The notes under the pieces are model-generated. The model had not been told where the DNA came from. It saw only the letters and a list, made by a program, of their open reading frames with translations, and did no database searches. A stretch of DNA of 64,000 nucleotides, from NCBI GenBank assembly GCA_947311845.1, contig CAMZMU010000063.1, positions 127,671,944 to 127,735,943 of the forward strand. Reading direction: 5' to 3'. Below, in pieces: positions 32,050 through 52,689 of this stretch; the first letter of the stretch is position 1; every line of letters begins with the position of its first letter. The translations under genes and the position numbers were made by a program. Source of the DNA: Poa pratensis. Lineage: Eukaryota > Streptophyta > Magnoliopsida > Poales > Poaceae.

Positions 32050-34020
32050 GGTGGGCGAACGGACTCGAAACGTCAGTAGGAGGGTAGACGCACGGCGGAG
32101 TGGAGGATAACAATCGGGCCGGCGGGGGATCGCCTGCTTTTTATATTAGGGTGGTGATGATCGGGGGATCAATGGCGTAAGAGTTTCGACAATCTTTTGT
32201 AGCCTTGTAGGTTTGGATGTACCCAAGTTTTGCAGGCGGACGCGGACCAAGCAATATAGGGCGCGTTTGGTAGGCTGCAGCTTGGCCCGCCAACTCCAGA
32301 GATGGGCTGCGGGTTTGGTTGCATCCGGCCAGCCTTTTAACCAGCACGTTTACCCTCGGGCCAGGCTCAGAGCTGGAACGCTCCAGAGCTGTGCTTCCCG
32401 TTACTCTCTTTACTCTCACTTCATATTCTTCCTTCTAATAGTTGCTTTTTTTTTCTTTTTTTTTTTTGAACAGATCCTTCTAATCGTTGCTATAGTGCTC
32501 AATTCAAAATATGTTGTACACGAAAATGGTGCGCACTGACGATGTGGTTCCATTCTGGCAATCGGTTCTGACTTTCGCCGAACGATAACTTTGAATATCA
32601 TGTTCATGTTTTTAGCCTTTTTAGAAGAATTTCATCAAGTTTGTCGCACACTGTCGACTGTTTTCGATTAGTTTCGAGGAGTAGCTTCACCTCGCCATTT
32701 CGCATAGCTCTCGTGTTGTAAGTTTTGCGTTTTGGTTCTTGTAGATGAATAGATCTTGTACTGCAGGGATGCGAATTTAGACTGTTCTTGATGAAGGTCT
32801 TCTTCAACCTCCGCTCTATCTCGTCATTGTCGAGCTCTGCTGCCGCCATGCCGTGTCGTCGCCGTCGAGCATCGCCGCCGACATGCCGCGTTTTCGTCGT
32901 CTACCTCCGCCTCCGCCATGCCTCGTCGTCGTCCTACTTGGCTTGCGTCATTGGTATGTCAGTAGAGCTGTCCTAGTAGGTGGTAACAACGTCGTCGTGC
33001 TCACTGCATCCTTCGTCGGTGACCTCCGCCGCCGTGGCCGCTCGTCATGGGTCTGCCACGTAGAGCTGTCAAGTGTGGTGTGGTGTGGTGTGAGATAAAT
33101 TCACCTATGTAGAAATGAGTGAGACTAAACAAATGTGCAAACACAAGCATGTTGTTTGGTTGTCTTGTACCTCGAGAGCTCTCTTTTTTGCTGCGGGTTA
33201 CCAAACAATAACCACAACATTATTTTAGGGTGGCTCTGCTCAGCGGTGCAGCCTGCCCAGCGAGCTCCAAAAGAGACCCATAGCGATCTGGATTTTGCAG
33301 GTCTGCTGACGGTCCGCCTGCATCCTGAGGATTTCGGCCCAAATCCGCATATCGGTCAGAAAAAATTCCAGGTCACACGGTTTTAATAGATCTGCTAGAG
33401 ATGCTCTAAAATTGATCGGTGCACACAATATACCAAATCATGGACACAGACCAATTCGAACGCACAACACCCTCATGGAGGAATGGACTGAGCAACTCAC
33501 GAAAAAGAATGACGTGCCCGACTCGTATCTTGTCAAAAAGATTGGCATTCCAACGAGGAAGTACAGCAGACAATATACAGGTTATCCAATATCCACAGAG
33601 CAGTTCATAACATTGGATAGCAATCTTTCCATGAGCATAACTACCAAAATTAATTGCTGCGCTACAACTAATAGCCAAAAGATGAGATTACATGTGTGTC
33701 CTTATTGGTGGAACAGAAAAATGGGAAATGAATCTTGCATCAAAGATCTTTCCAAAGAATCTGCACAATGGGACTGATCCGTTCACATCACCCTTACCCG
33801 CAACATAAATCTCAGAATGCCGAAATTGGTCAATAAATCCTGTTAGATGCCATGAACAGATGGTGATGTGTCTACTCAACCCTGTCAACACTGGCAGCCA
33901 ATTGGCTGCACCTCTTCTCCTGTTCAACAGCTGCATGTGTTTCTTGTGCTAGTGCACAGTTCTAGGGAGGCCAGTGGATGTCGCGATCTGTTGTCAGTTG
34001 CTCTGATTTCAGATTCAAGT
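32050..34020. other. Intergenic DNA, including GAUT7 3' flank
   Basis: From about 32255 (GGGCGCGTTTGGTAGGCTGC) to 33280 the sequence has the look of a noncoding transposon, with a related GCAGCCTGCCCAGCGAGCTC phrase near its far side, but terminal repeats could not be paired convincingly. 33400-34020 is the likely 3' untranslated and downstream part of the next gene. No ORF supported. Confidence 0.4.
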
Positions 34021-34023
34021 GTG

Positions 34024-37000
34024 CTACGGATTTACATTGCACTCATCCATTAATCGATCTTCTCGAATGAGAAACCTCCTCCAATACTTCTTGTAGTCCG
34101 GTATGCCTAACTCAAGCCAAGGTTTCATATTGCCATTGTAGTGCAACGATGCAGAACTCCGTGCAACCTCCGGGTCGATTCCATAATCATATCCAAGTCC
34201 AGACAGAATCAGCCTCTTGTCAAGGGGATATATGAGATGTTGAAAAGACAACAAGCTTAAAGAAAAGGCAGCTTCTCGCAGAGATACCTCGTCCTTTTTC
34301 TTTACCTGTAACACAACAAGAGTTGGAATAAATATGTGCAGTGCCATAACCATATGAAGCATCATGCAACAAAGAATCAATTATTATTCGGAGTGAGACT
34401 GAAATTAATACAGATATAGCTAAACCTGTGCAGCGACAAAAATAAATGCAGCATGCTACCTATTTCATGCAGGTAAATTATAATAAACCTGTATTTCACA
34501 CCACAAACACACTGACCAAATGGTCTTCCAGACCTCCTTTGTACGAGCTCAGTTTTTATACTGTACGAGTTTGCAACTAAATAGAGAAGAACTATACTAA
34601 CCTGTTTAAGGAGCATGATGTAATTCTCTGTCACTTTATGCTTCCTCCACTTATCCAAATTAATCACATTCACCCCAGACATCCATGCACATGATTTAGG
34701 ATCATACTTTGTCTTAACCAGGAGATTCCTCACTTGACCCAGTCTTACATCACAAAATTCGACAGCACCATTTACCTTGTCCCCCATATCAAGATTCCAC
34801 AAGAATGACAGATCACGTTGAATAACCACATCATCATCCAATACAACCACCTTCTTTAGATCCTTGAATATTTCTGGAATAAAGAAATGAGAATGACTGA
34901 ACAATGACAAGTATTCCATTCTTGTCTGCTCAGTGGGCCGCTCGGTACTTCTGATGAGAACACGAAACTCCTCAGACAAATACAGCTCTCTCGTACTTGA
35001 ATTTGGTAGCTTCTCTAAAATCATTTTTTCATAGTTTACAACATGGACAGCTGCCTTTTTGTATGAATTTCTGGCAAACCAGTATTTCATGCCATAGAAA
35101 TTTTGTGTATCAGTTAGAATATGAAAAACATTGTTTCCTGGCTCCTACAGGAAGGCCAATAAGAACATCAGCAATGTCCATATCAGAAGATAACGGCAAA
35201 CTAATCATTGTAAACATCACCACATACCTTAGAACTGATAACTGTTGAGTTGACGACAACAGAAGCTGCAAGGACATTCTTAGATAGTATAACATAGTGC
35301 CTATGGTTTGGGGTATTAAACTTGCGAGCCAGAGAAACATCTGAATCCACTGAAGGGGATTTGAAATACTCAATGTCAACCTCATAGAAAAACAGTGGTG
35401 AGTTTTAGGCAATGTCTGAGCACCAAGATTGTAGAGGAATGCACTCTGTTTCATATGAAAATGAGCTTCATCATCAGTCATATCAAGTATCTGCCCAAGC
35501 TTCCTGATAACATTGTGGCATTCCACAGTGCAAGATTTCGCTCTCGCTACCGTGTGCTCCATCTGCTCTATCTTCTTGTTGATACTGAAATAATAGCACA
35601 GTTGTCATTTGAATTCTCAAATTGGTAACTTATATATTTATAAATGGCGAACTATTCTACACCTTTTTCAAACAAATGCACAAAAACACTAAAGTATATC
35701 AGAATCATCTCTGCTGAGAAGCACCAAAAAGTACTCCATTTCAAAATATATAAGGCGAATTTTGACTGCCCAAAGTTATGTTTTGATCAACAGTTAGTCG
35801 AATAATATGTGGTTTATGTTACACAAGATAGACACCATTAAATTCGTATTGAAAATCACTTTTGATGTGATTTGTAACTATTAACAAAATATTGTATGAG
35901 CAATTTACAATCAAAGCTCAAATTTGAATATAGGAAAATATGCCTTATATTTTAAAACAGAGGGATTTCATTTCAGTCTGATGGTACCCGTAACCTAGTC
36001 ATCATAAACTGAAATTTAAGATTAATAAATGGAATGAATTAAGAAAGAACCAGAAGTCTTAATCATTGAAATTTAATTCTTACAAGGATGGTAGATCAGC
36101 GTCAACAGCAGAAGCACTAAGAACCCTCTCATGGTCTTGTATATTTAGCTTCATTTCCTGAGTAAGTACCTCCTGTCCTTGAAGTTTTGCAATGCTTGGA
36201 TAGTATGAGCGGGCCACAAACAGTTGGTCTTTTAGCTTTTTCACTATCGAATCCTTCATAATTACTTTATGCTCTGTGGACCAGAGGCAGTAGCTCCCAA
36301 ATTCAAGCTGACAAGCCTTTGCATTTTCCACTTCATCTGCTTTTGCAACTTTGTCTTGTCTCTTTCTATCCTCAACAACTTCCTGAAAGCAATGCATATG
36401 CACATTATCATACTGCTGGACTCTTACTATCGTTTTGCAGTACATTCAGCATTTTCCTAAGATTAGCTTAGCTAAGTACACTATTACACCAGTGACCAGT
36501 CCAACTAAAATGGAGGGCAATCATTTGAAAATAATGCATTATGTACTTAAAATCTTACAACTGATTGAGCTGACAATCATAATATACTTGGTGCTACTAC
36601 TGCAGAACCCTAGAATTTTATGACTGAGCATGCCTAAATATAAGCAGAACGTGATGTAGGTTCTGAAAAATAAAGTATAACTTCGAATGCAGAAGGCGTA
36701 CGCTTGTTTTTTGAGTTGATTCCTTCACAGCCTTTGGTGGTTCAGTTCTTGGTACGGGAAGAACTGCATACAATGTCAATTATGGAGTCAGATATAAGGA
36801 TAAACTAAACAAACAACTGCACCATACAGGACCAAAGACCAATACAGAAGGAGTGCAATCTATAAATAGCTTTCTCGCAAAAAAAAATCCATAAACCGCT
36901 TAACCAAAGAAAGGGAGGTTGCTTGGAAAACATCAGCAACGATTTCTTTGGAAATATTTGGGTAAAACAAATTGCTTCTCGTCTGTAAAAGTAGATTGCG

Positions 37001-38309
37001 AAATTTTAGGGAAGCAGGAGGGAGAGACATAAGAAAAACTGAATAGCACATGCACAGCTTAAGGCACATCAGATTATCAGAAAGCGAAAGACGTAAAGGG
37101 CACTAGGTCAAATCATGTCACACAAGAATTTCGTGACACTGCTACTTGCCTCAAGTAGCCTGCAAACACCAGTTTTTGCTAATAAGTATATACAAGATTT
37201 CTCCGCGATTTGAATAGCTCATACTTCCATGACATGAATTATTTTCTAGCATTAGCAACAATTTCATTCCCATCTCAAAGGCTTACGAAAAACACTGAAA
37301 TCAACTGGGTAGCTATTTTGTTCTTTCACGATGTGGTACCTTTTGGTTTAGCACTAACACCGGAAGAGTGGTTCTCAGTTTGATTAGGCTGCTGCAGCAC
37401 CCCAGCGCTGCCATTGGAAACCTTCTTCTCCTGAGAAAAGGAAAAAAAAAGTGTGATGTACTACTGATGCAAATTTGACAATCCTTGAACTGCTCTATGA
37501 CATATGGATTTTCCATCTTTCACACTTCATAAACACGAAACTGATTGTAAATCAGGTATATATACACAAAGCCAACACGAAATAAACACTACACACAAAA
37601 ATGGCTGCCCATCGCAGATCAGCACTCCATTAAGTTCCAAATGCTTAATTTCGAGTAGAACCGTGACACCAAGGATAACAGCAAGTGATGACGACTAGAC
37701 ATCAGGAAAACCCGATACAAACAAGGTCGCCATCACCGACAGAACCATACAAAACGATCGACATCATGGGTAAAAGTAGTAGCAGCGCAGCGCAGCACAG
37801 CAAACCTGACTCACTCCATGGACAGGGACAGCGCCACCACCACCGACTCCACTCTGCTTCACGTGATCGACCTTGGCAAGAATACCTCCTAAATCCAAAC
37901 AAAAAAAAATCAGCGCCAATCACTCAGCCGTCCCGTCGCAAACCTCCCAATCCGCCAAAAACAGAAACAGGCATGGATGGAAGAATTAGAGGTGGAGACA
38001 AACAGTGCCGCACCTGTCGGCGCCGCTCGTCAGTGGTCGCGTAGCCTGCGTTCATCGCGAACCAGTCAGAGAAGCGGAAGGAGGCGGTTAATGATAATTC
38101 AGAAGGAAAAAAAACATGGAGCAACCGGGCGGAACGAGATCCACCGGAGGCATCCGCGCCGCATTCGCTGAGCCCCGAATCGGAGGGCGGGACGTACCGG
38201 CGGGGGCGCGGTCGAAGATGAAGGCGAGGGGCACGAGCAGCGAGCAGAGGACGAGCGCCAGCAGCGCCACGCGCGGGCCCCTCCGCCTCTGCGACGGCGT
38301 CGGCTTCAT
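34024..38309 (-). CDS. GAUT7: Galacturonosyltransferase 7-type GT8 protein, one-base frameshift in exon 7
   Basis: Exons (minus): 38198-38309, probably 38015-38046, 37806-37871, 37340-37430, 36702-36763, 36084-36382, 35228-35584, 34602-35144, 34024-34305. This gives about 614 aa if the frame is repaired, close to plant GAUT7. Residues of about 13-35 form a signal anchor, as in a Golgi type II protein. Conserved parts are 'CQLEFGSYCLW', 'KDQLFVARSYYPSIAKLQ', 'GNNVFHILTDTQNFYGMKYW', the metal-site 'VVVLDDDVVIQRDLS', 'GVNVINLDKW' and 'HYNGNMKPWLELGIP'. In the known GAUT1:GAUT7 complex that makes pectin homogalacturonan, GAUT7 anchors GAUT1. Exon 7 is 357 nt where 358 is needed: near 35370-35380 the reading changes frame at 'SMRLT' before 'EYFKSPSVDSDV'. 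It may be a pseudogene or a sequence error. Exon 2 and the start of exon 3 are uncertain (an alternative joins exon 1 to 37888). Confidence 0.85.
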
Positions 38310-39226
38310 CGGCTCCCCCGACGACTCCGGTTCCCGGCGCCGCCGCTGCTGATCATCGCACTGGGGGGTGGGGAGCGAGAGGAAGAGGATGCGCAGTAGG
38401 TGCAGGCGACCGGAGGGTGGAGAGGAAGGCTTTGGAAGTCGACGGCGGGCGCGGTTGCGGGTCGGGATTTGATCGGTGCGGTGGCGTGGGGGGTTGCGCC
38501 GAGGGAGCGGAGCGAGCCGGAGACGGGGAACTGAAGTGTGGAGTGTGGCGTGGGTGGGCCGTGCGTGCGGCGCATGTGCCACATGGGCCTCGTGCTGCCA
38601 TCGTGTGTCCAGCCGTGCAGCAGCTCCGATCGAAACGGGTTGTGGGCTACCGAGCGTTTCCCAACAACTTGCCATTCTCACCAGGATGGGTTTTTTTTCC
38701 TAAAAAAACAAACAGGTTGGATTTAAACTTTTATTTTGAACGGGGAATTTAAACTTTTACTAGTACATCAGTTACGTAGCAAAGAACTATCCAAAAGATG
38801 GCACAAGCGACGAATCATTACTCCCTCAGAAAAAACGCAACAAATCATTACGACAAATAATGGAAAACCGTTTAATACTCACTAATTCCAGAGTAAACGA
38901 AACAACGATGAGAGAAAAAAAGATAGTACTACTGTAAGATAAATAGGAACTCAAATTCCGAGTCTACAAAGACTTGACCACAGCTGGAGAGACCTACAGT
39001 CCTACATTCTACTCAGCTAAGCTCGCTTCCTCGCTAGTACCTTCAAGTCATAGTACTCAGAAGCAAGTTCCCGCGCATATATATACAAGAGCATCCCACA
39101 GGCATATGCAAGCCCTCAAAATACTGGAATTGGGATGTAAAACCAAGTCCAATAGCCATAACTAACACCCACGCCACGAACAAACCAAGTGTAGTACATG
39201 GTGTAACCATTCGTCCCTTCAGCTGG
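38310..39226. other. GAUT7 promoter side and RecQ 3' flank
   Basis: 38310-38600 is GC-rich leader/promoter of the GAUT7-type gene; 38690-38960 is AT-rich spacer; the rest is 3' untranslated sequence of the RecQ gene. No clear polyadenylation or TATA signal was fixed. Confidence 0.5.
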
Positions 39227-47193
<7,967 letters not shown>

Positions 47194-47432
47194 TGTGGGT
47201 GCGGCGGTCCGCGAGGTCGAGGAAGAATCGATTGGGGCTGGATTGGATTGGGCGGCGTGGCCTGCCGAGGAAGGAGGGGAGGGAGAAGGAATGGAACGGT
47301 CAGGTGGCGGTGGGGGAGAATGGTTTTGGGTTTGCGGCGCTCTTTTATCTGAGTTCCCGCCAACTCCATTTTTTTTCCTGGCCGTGCGCGGCCCATTAGT
47401 TGGCCCATCTAGGGGTAGGGCAAATAAACTCT
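47194..47432 (-). promoter_or_regulatory. RecQ proximal upstream region
   Basis: Only about 240 bp of GC-rich leader/promoter lie between the RecQ ATG and the retroposon target duplication. No TATA box is obvious, as in many housekeeping genes. The older promoter DNA resumes beyond 48924. Confidence 0.4.
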
Positions 47433-47443
47433 GTCGAAATATC

Positions 47444-48912
47444 GAAGAAATAGGCTTTCGCCCCGCTATATTAATATAGCAACCACCCGATTCAACATTG
47501 AGGCCACCGCTGGGGCAAACAGCACAAACATGCCCAAAAGAAAAGGAAAAGAAAAAGAAAACAAAACAAAGCCGACACCGGCGGATCAACGAAAACGAAA
47601 GTAACCCGCAACCGTTGCGCCCTCTCCGGCGAAGTCCCACCACAAACCTAGCACTCTAAATCACCGCGTACCAAACAGCACCTCCAAGAAGGAAAGCGAC
47701 GACGACGACGCTGCTGCCCGGACAGACCTAGGGTTTCCCCCGGTACGCTCCGAGGAATGGGGAAGAGGTACATCCAACGCCCCTCAAGAAGGAAGGGTGA
47801 CACTCAGAAGCGTCACCACGCCGGTGCCAAAACGGCAGGGATTTCTCCCAACCCCCAAAGAACCACGTCTCGGACAATCTGTAGCGCTCCACCCATCTTG
47901 CCGCCCACCAACAAACGCCACCACGGTCTTGAAGTCACCATCGTCGTCTCACCATGGCAAACATAGCAGGGCCGGTCAGCCCGAGACGAAGCAGCCGTAG
48001 ACAGGATCCGACAGAGCCACAACCACGCGGGAGGAAACAACCTCCACCGTCAAAGACGATAGCCGACCGGACGCTACGACAAGAGCACACCAAGCCACAT
48101 TGGAACTGGAGGGCGGCAGCAGCGCAGCCACCTGGAGGGCGTCCTCCACCGCCACCGACGGGTGCTGACCGGACATGGCAGCAGGGACACACCAGGCCAA
48201 GCAGGCCCGGCCGAGCCCGAGGGCTCGTAAAGTCCCCGCCGCCATGCTGTTGCACGAAGGCCGCCACCGCCGCTACCCACTCGGTTCCTAGGCTCAGCCG
48301 GACCCAGCTAGGCCCGTGAAGCTCCCACCGCCACGCTGCAGCAAGGGTGGCGTCACCGCTGTCATCTCCGTCGCGAGCCGCGCATCAGGCCAAACCGGGG
48401 GCAACGAGGCAAACCCGCCCTAACCCAGATCGGGCCCAGAGGGCCCAGATCTGGGCCTGCAGGGCCGGATTCACCGCCGCTGCCCCAGCCACCAACGGCA
48501 GCACCCCACCACCATTAGCCACCCGCGCTGCACCAGGAGGAGCCCGCCGCCGCGCCGGACCGTCGCCGCCGAGGAGCACCACCAGGGCCAGGGCTGCCCC
48601 ACGCCGCCCTAGAACCAGGAGGGGAGAGGCATCAAACCGCCGCCACCGGCGGCGGCGGCCGGCCAGGAGCCGGCGCACACCCCGGCGACGGCGGGAGGGA
48701 GGAGGGGAGGGAGGCTCGGGGGCCGGGGTCAGAGGCGCGGCCCGGCCGCCGCGGGGGCGGCGCGGGTCGCGGCAGGTGGGGGGAGGGAAGGGGAGGGGGC
48801 GCGGCGGCGGGGAGGACGCCGGAGGCGAGGCCGGCGGCGGCGCCCTAGGGTTTGGGGTCGGGGGAGCTAGGGGTCGGGGAGAAGTCGGGGAGCCTGAGAT
48901 TTTCCGAGGACC
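47444..48912 (-). mobile_element. Retroposon, 1,469 bp, with 11-bp target duplication, upstream of RecQ
   Basis: Flanked by GTCGAAATATC at 47433-47443 and 48913-48923. On the minus strand it begins with a GC-rich part containing AAACCCTAGGGCGCC and ends with CTATATTAATATAGCGGGGC then GAAAGCC, a tail seen on LINE-derived retroposons of grasses. It has no conserved coding domain; the long Arg/Pro/Ala-rich frames on both strands are GC effects. It is in the same orientation as RecQ, with its 3' end about 250 bp before the ATG, so it could supply or block promoter activity. Confidence 0.88.
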
Positions 48913-48923
48913 GTCGAAATATC

Positions 48924-50090
48924 TAAATGTCTGGTAACCCTTTTGGGGCTCGTGGTCATGTTGTTCCTGCCCACGTCTAATGTTTTTGTGTGAGGATACA
49001 AACAAAACCGGATAATTGGTTGGTTGCATTCTTTCATTCTTGGTAAGGCTAATACAAATGTTGGACATAACAGGTCGGATATGGTAACCTTTTATCATAA
49101 GTGGTGTGGTAACTTCTCGTCCTTCGGGTGCACCTAGGATTGAGAAGGCCGTTTGTTAGATGTGATTCATATGCAGGCTGGGAGCAAGCAAAACAAATAA
49201 AAAGTGGTATGCTATCTAACCATGAGGTGTCCAATCAGCTTGTCCTCCTTGGCCGTGGTCTACTCACACGGTCACACCATGTTGTTCCATCAATTTCTCT
49301 AAACTTGGAAAGCCTAATCCATTTCAGTCTTCACTTACTCAAGTGGTTGCAAATCTGAATATACCTCACCGTAAACCCAGTGAACTCAAGAACATCATTG
49401 TTAACCCTATTAATGTGATGTTATATGAAGTCCTTTTAAAACCAGATCCTACAATTCTCCTTGTCTATGTTGCTCCAACGAACAACTCCTCTTATGTGGC
49501 TCTCCAAGTGCTACAAATGCAGTGCTTCTATGGTTGGTGTTCCTCTGTTACCCATAGATCTCAAGCCTTGTGTCATTACACTTTTTTGTGTATTGAAAAA
49601 ATTGATCTCGTGGATCCTACCTAACGTGAGATCCTACACAAGTTGCCCTCGTCATTGCACAACCCGTTCGTTGGGTCAATGTTCCTCATCAGTATAACGG
49701 GTCAAATTCTTTCCAATTTAAGCGTGCCCATTAGAACTCGGCGAGTTAAGAAATTTGGGAGCATAATGTATCTCTTCCATATCGATTTTTTCACCTAGCT
49801 GAATTTAGGAGAATCTTATTTATCTGCAATTATACCCCAAAATCGACCAAATTTTGAGTAAAATTTGTAATCGGCTATTCACCCCTCTTGTCTTCATCTC
49901 GATCTCTCAAATGTTTTTTTCTAAAGTACGGCACACAATCATAATTTATTGCAATTAATGTCGGATAGCAGGTCCCAACCAAACTACTTACAATGAGAAA
50001 TGAAATGAAATGAAATGTATCTTGCGGACTGTCGTACTCGGAACTCGCAATAATTCTGGTCTCGTGATAGCCTACGGCGTCACGAAGTGC
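48924..50090. other. Intergenic DNA without supported gene
   Basis: Pre-insertion upstream DNA of RecQ, then AT-rich DNA. Several open frames at 49128-49697 have no recognisable domain and are broken by stops. Confidence 0.5.
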
Positions 50091-50093
50091 TCA

Positions 50094-50647
50094 TCAGCAG
50101 GCACCGGCCCTAAAGCCAACACTCCCTTGGCGAGAATCATACAAAACCTCGAAGGTACGCTGATTCACATTGTCGATGATCCCAGCACTACCATTGTGCC
50201 TCTCTCCGATGAAAGCGAGACAACCTTCGAGCAGAACACCCGATGGCACGTCTAGGTCAATGGTCACATTACCATTAAACGTGAGGGAGACTTTGGGCAC
50301 GAGGACATTGCTATGACCGGTAAATTTGTAGCACGTGTCAAGCCCGGTGTCTGACAATGACGGCGGTAGGAGCGGGTACTCAGACATGGCGTTCCGGAAG
50401 GCCGCCCGCAGCGCCACGTACACCGTATTTGGTAGCCTCGTGATGATCATGCTGGAGTCGATGATCAAGCCCCCCGAGAAGACCGATGGCGCGATGTCAA
50501 GTGGTTTCCCGCCGACGCTTATGCCGGTGAGCGTGACGACGTAGAACGTGGCGAAGTCCGGTTCCAAGCGGTGCATCGACGTGAACACGAAGTCGGCCGT
50601 GTTGTTGCTCGGCGCGCCAACGTTGAGGAATCCGGCGCTGCTATTCG

Positions 50648-50682
<35 letters not shown>

Positions 50683-51793
50683 AGGAGAATGCGCCGCCGT
50701 AGAGAGACGCCGTCTGTGAGACGAGCGATTCCGCCGCGTCGCCTAGCCCGAGGAGTCCGTCGAACTTGTCGTACGGTCCGTTCTGATAGGTGCCGCAGCC
50801 AAACCTGAAGTTGCTAACGGAGACACCGGCGTTGAGCGCCAGGGTCTCTGTGCCGTACACCCCCGTGGTGGTCGTGTTGTTCCCGTACCTGATCGTGTTT
50901 CGTGTACAGTACCTGCAAAGGGAGGGACCGGAGGTGCTGTTGGTGCACCCGTCGCCATAACGGTCAACACGGAGCTGGTTGCACGCATCGGTGCCACATA
51001 GGCAGGATGGGGTTGAACGTCGACGAGCTGCTCGGGTAGAACAGAGGGTCCTTCTGCGGGTAGCACTCGGTGGAGTTGCATGGCTTGCACTGCACCCACG
51101 ACAAGTCGCTGCCGGTGTCGATGAGGACCGTTTGCTGGACGGCCGGTGTGCTGATGCCCACTTGCCCAGCGTGACAACGTATTCCAGTGAGTCAACGGCG
51201 TCCCCGAGGTACGCCGAGACACTCGCGCCACCTCCTCCGGATAAAGTATTTATGTGACCGAAAACCCTGCTTATGATGTACTCCTGTAGTTGGCACGTGT
51301 GTTGTCTGCGGAGTCTTTCGGCGAGAGATGGCTTGTCGTTGGTCCCCGAGGGGGCGCATGGGCCGTGCCGGTGTGCCAGGGGCACAAAGGCACGGTTGAG
51401 CTCGGCGGTTGCTGAATGTAAAACATGAAAATGTTGGTTAGGTTTACAACTTAGTCAGTGTGTTTTTCTATTTCTCAGGCAACTTAGAAATAGTATTTGA
51501 AACACAAGATCCAACAGGTACAAAAGAAATGAGAAGATATTGATCGGAAGACTCGACTGTCAACACATGTAGACACTTGGGGTCTATTACATTATGAATT
51601 AGCACTTCGTAACCGGTGACCAACTGTTTTATATCATGCTGGTGTATTTCCTGACCTCTTGGATTGGAGCACACTGCTTGAGGCTCAAACGAGCCAGTGG
51701 GCACCACCACGAAGTTGCGTCATTGGCCCCAAGCGCAACGGCACAGCAGCTACATAGCACGAGGCACACGAGCAGATCAGGGAATAAAGCCAT
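50094..51793 (-). pseudogene. Aspartyl protease (nepenthesin-type A1) pseudogene
   Basis: Exon 1 starts at ATG 51793 with a signal peptide-like Leu-rich start; exon 2 begins near 51411 ('NRAFVPLAHRHGPCAPSG'). Across three frames the rest follows: 'SLEYVVTLG', the first active site in 'TVLIDTGSDLSWVQCKPC', 'NTIRYGNNTTTTGVYGTETL', 'NFRFGCGTYQNGPYDKFDG', 'FYVVTLTGISVGGKPL', the second active site in 'GLIIDSSMIITRLP' (Ser in place of the usual Gly) and a C-terminus 'FEVLYDSRQGSVGFRAGAC'. At least four frame changes occur: in exon 1 before 'FVVVPTGSFEP', at 'VTLG', at about 50995-51010, and in a 29-G homopolymer at 50650-50678. Members are secreted or vacuolar proteases. This copy cannot make a full protein unless several errors are in the sequence. 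Confidence 0.85.
50650..50678. repeat. Poly-G/poly-C homopolymer, 29 bp
   Basis: A run of 29 G on the plus strand inside the aspartyl-protease pseudogene, read on the minus strand as poly-Pro. It shifts the frame and is prone to assembly error. Confidence 0.9.
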
Positions 51794-51847
51794 GGTTGTA
51801 TGTACCTACTGGGTTCTTTTGTTGCCGATGGAAGATGGATCAGATGG

Positions 51848-51857
51848 GTATTTATCA
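51848..51857 (-). promoter_or_regulatory. Possible TATA box of the aspartyl-protease pseudogene
   Basis: Minus strand GATAAATACC about 60 bp upstream of the ATG at 51793. Confidence 0.35.
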
Positions 51858-52689
51858 GGCGATGTGGTGAACATTTTGATGCCCGAGGCCGAGGAGGAAA
51901 CATACGGAGAAAACTAGACTGGGGCTGAACCAAATTGTCATGTTGCCACTGGCGTTGCAAGATGCCAACAGATGTGCATTTGGCATCGGTAACATCGTTT
52001 CCGCGTTCCAGAATGCCAAACAAACGCCTGAAGGGTCACCTATTAATCATTTGCTACAATGTTCTTCTTACCAAACTCCAAAATCCGCCGCAGGCCAGCC
52101 TACTAATAATTAATTACTCCATCGGTCCTGTTTTTATTGTCGTGGAGTTTGAACTACGGTAGTACAAACCCCCTATACACACGGCGATGACAAAAACGGA
52201 ACAGAGGTAGTAATAGATACGGAGTAACTGTGCAATGCTGCCTTTGCGGATTAGTCCGTTTGACAACTTTTGGCAAGATGGTTGGGCTGATATATAATAT
52301 AGTTATTGTTTCTTTAGTGTTCTTTTCTTAAACACGATCGTTGGTGTATATGGAAATGGCAACGATGAACAAAGTCAGCGGCATAGATGATGTATTCCGA
52401 GATCCGACAACGTACGCTTCCATATAAATTCCCATTTTTTCGCGCAGATTCGATCATAGTTCCATTAGCAGTAGGGATCATGAGTGAGCCTATTTCGTCA
52501 TCCACTAGCTAGTAGCTATACTCATTCTTCTTCTTTTGAACTAAAGGTCTACTGGGTGCAATATATCCAATTGATGGCGGCACATAAGAACGGAAAGATT
52601 GCCTCAGTTCAGATTGTTCTTTGTGGAGAGAACCCCTGTTTGGTCAACATCGACGAGGGAGTGGATATGTTGTTGGAGACGAGTGGTCA

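Noticed and set aside
32250..33290. Inverted-repeat DNA transposon
   Set aside because: The two edges share some words, but no consistent terminal repeat or target duplication could be paired by eye.
48347..49098. Gly/Arg/Pro-rich open frames on both strands
   Set aside because: They lie largely inside the retroposon flanked by GTCGAAATATC and show no conserved domain.
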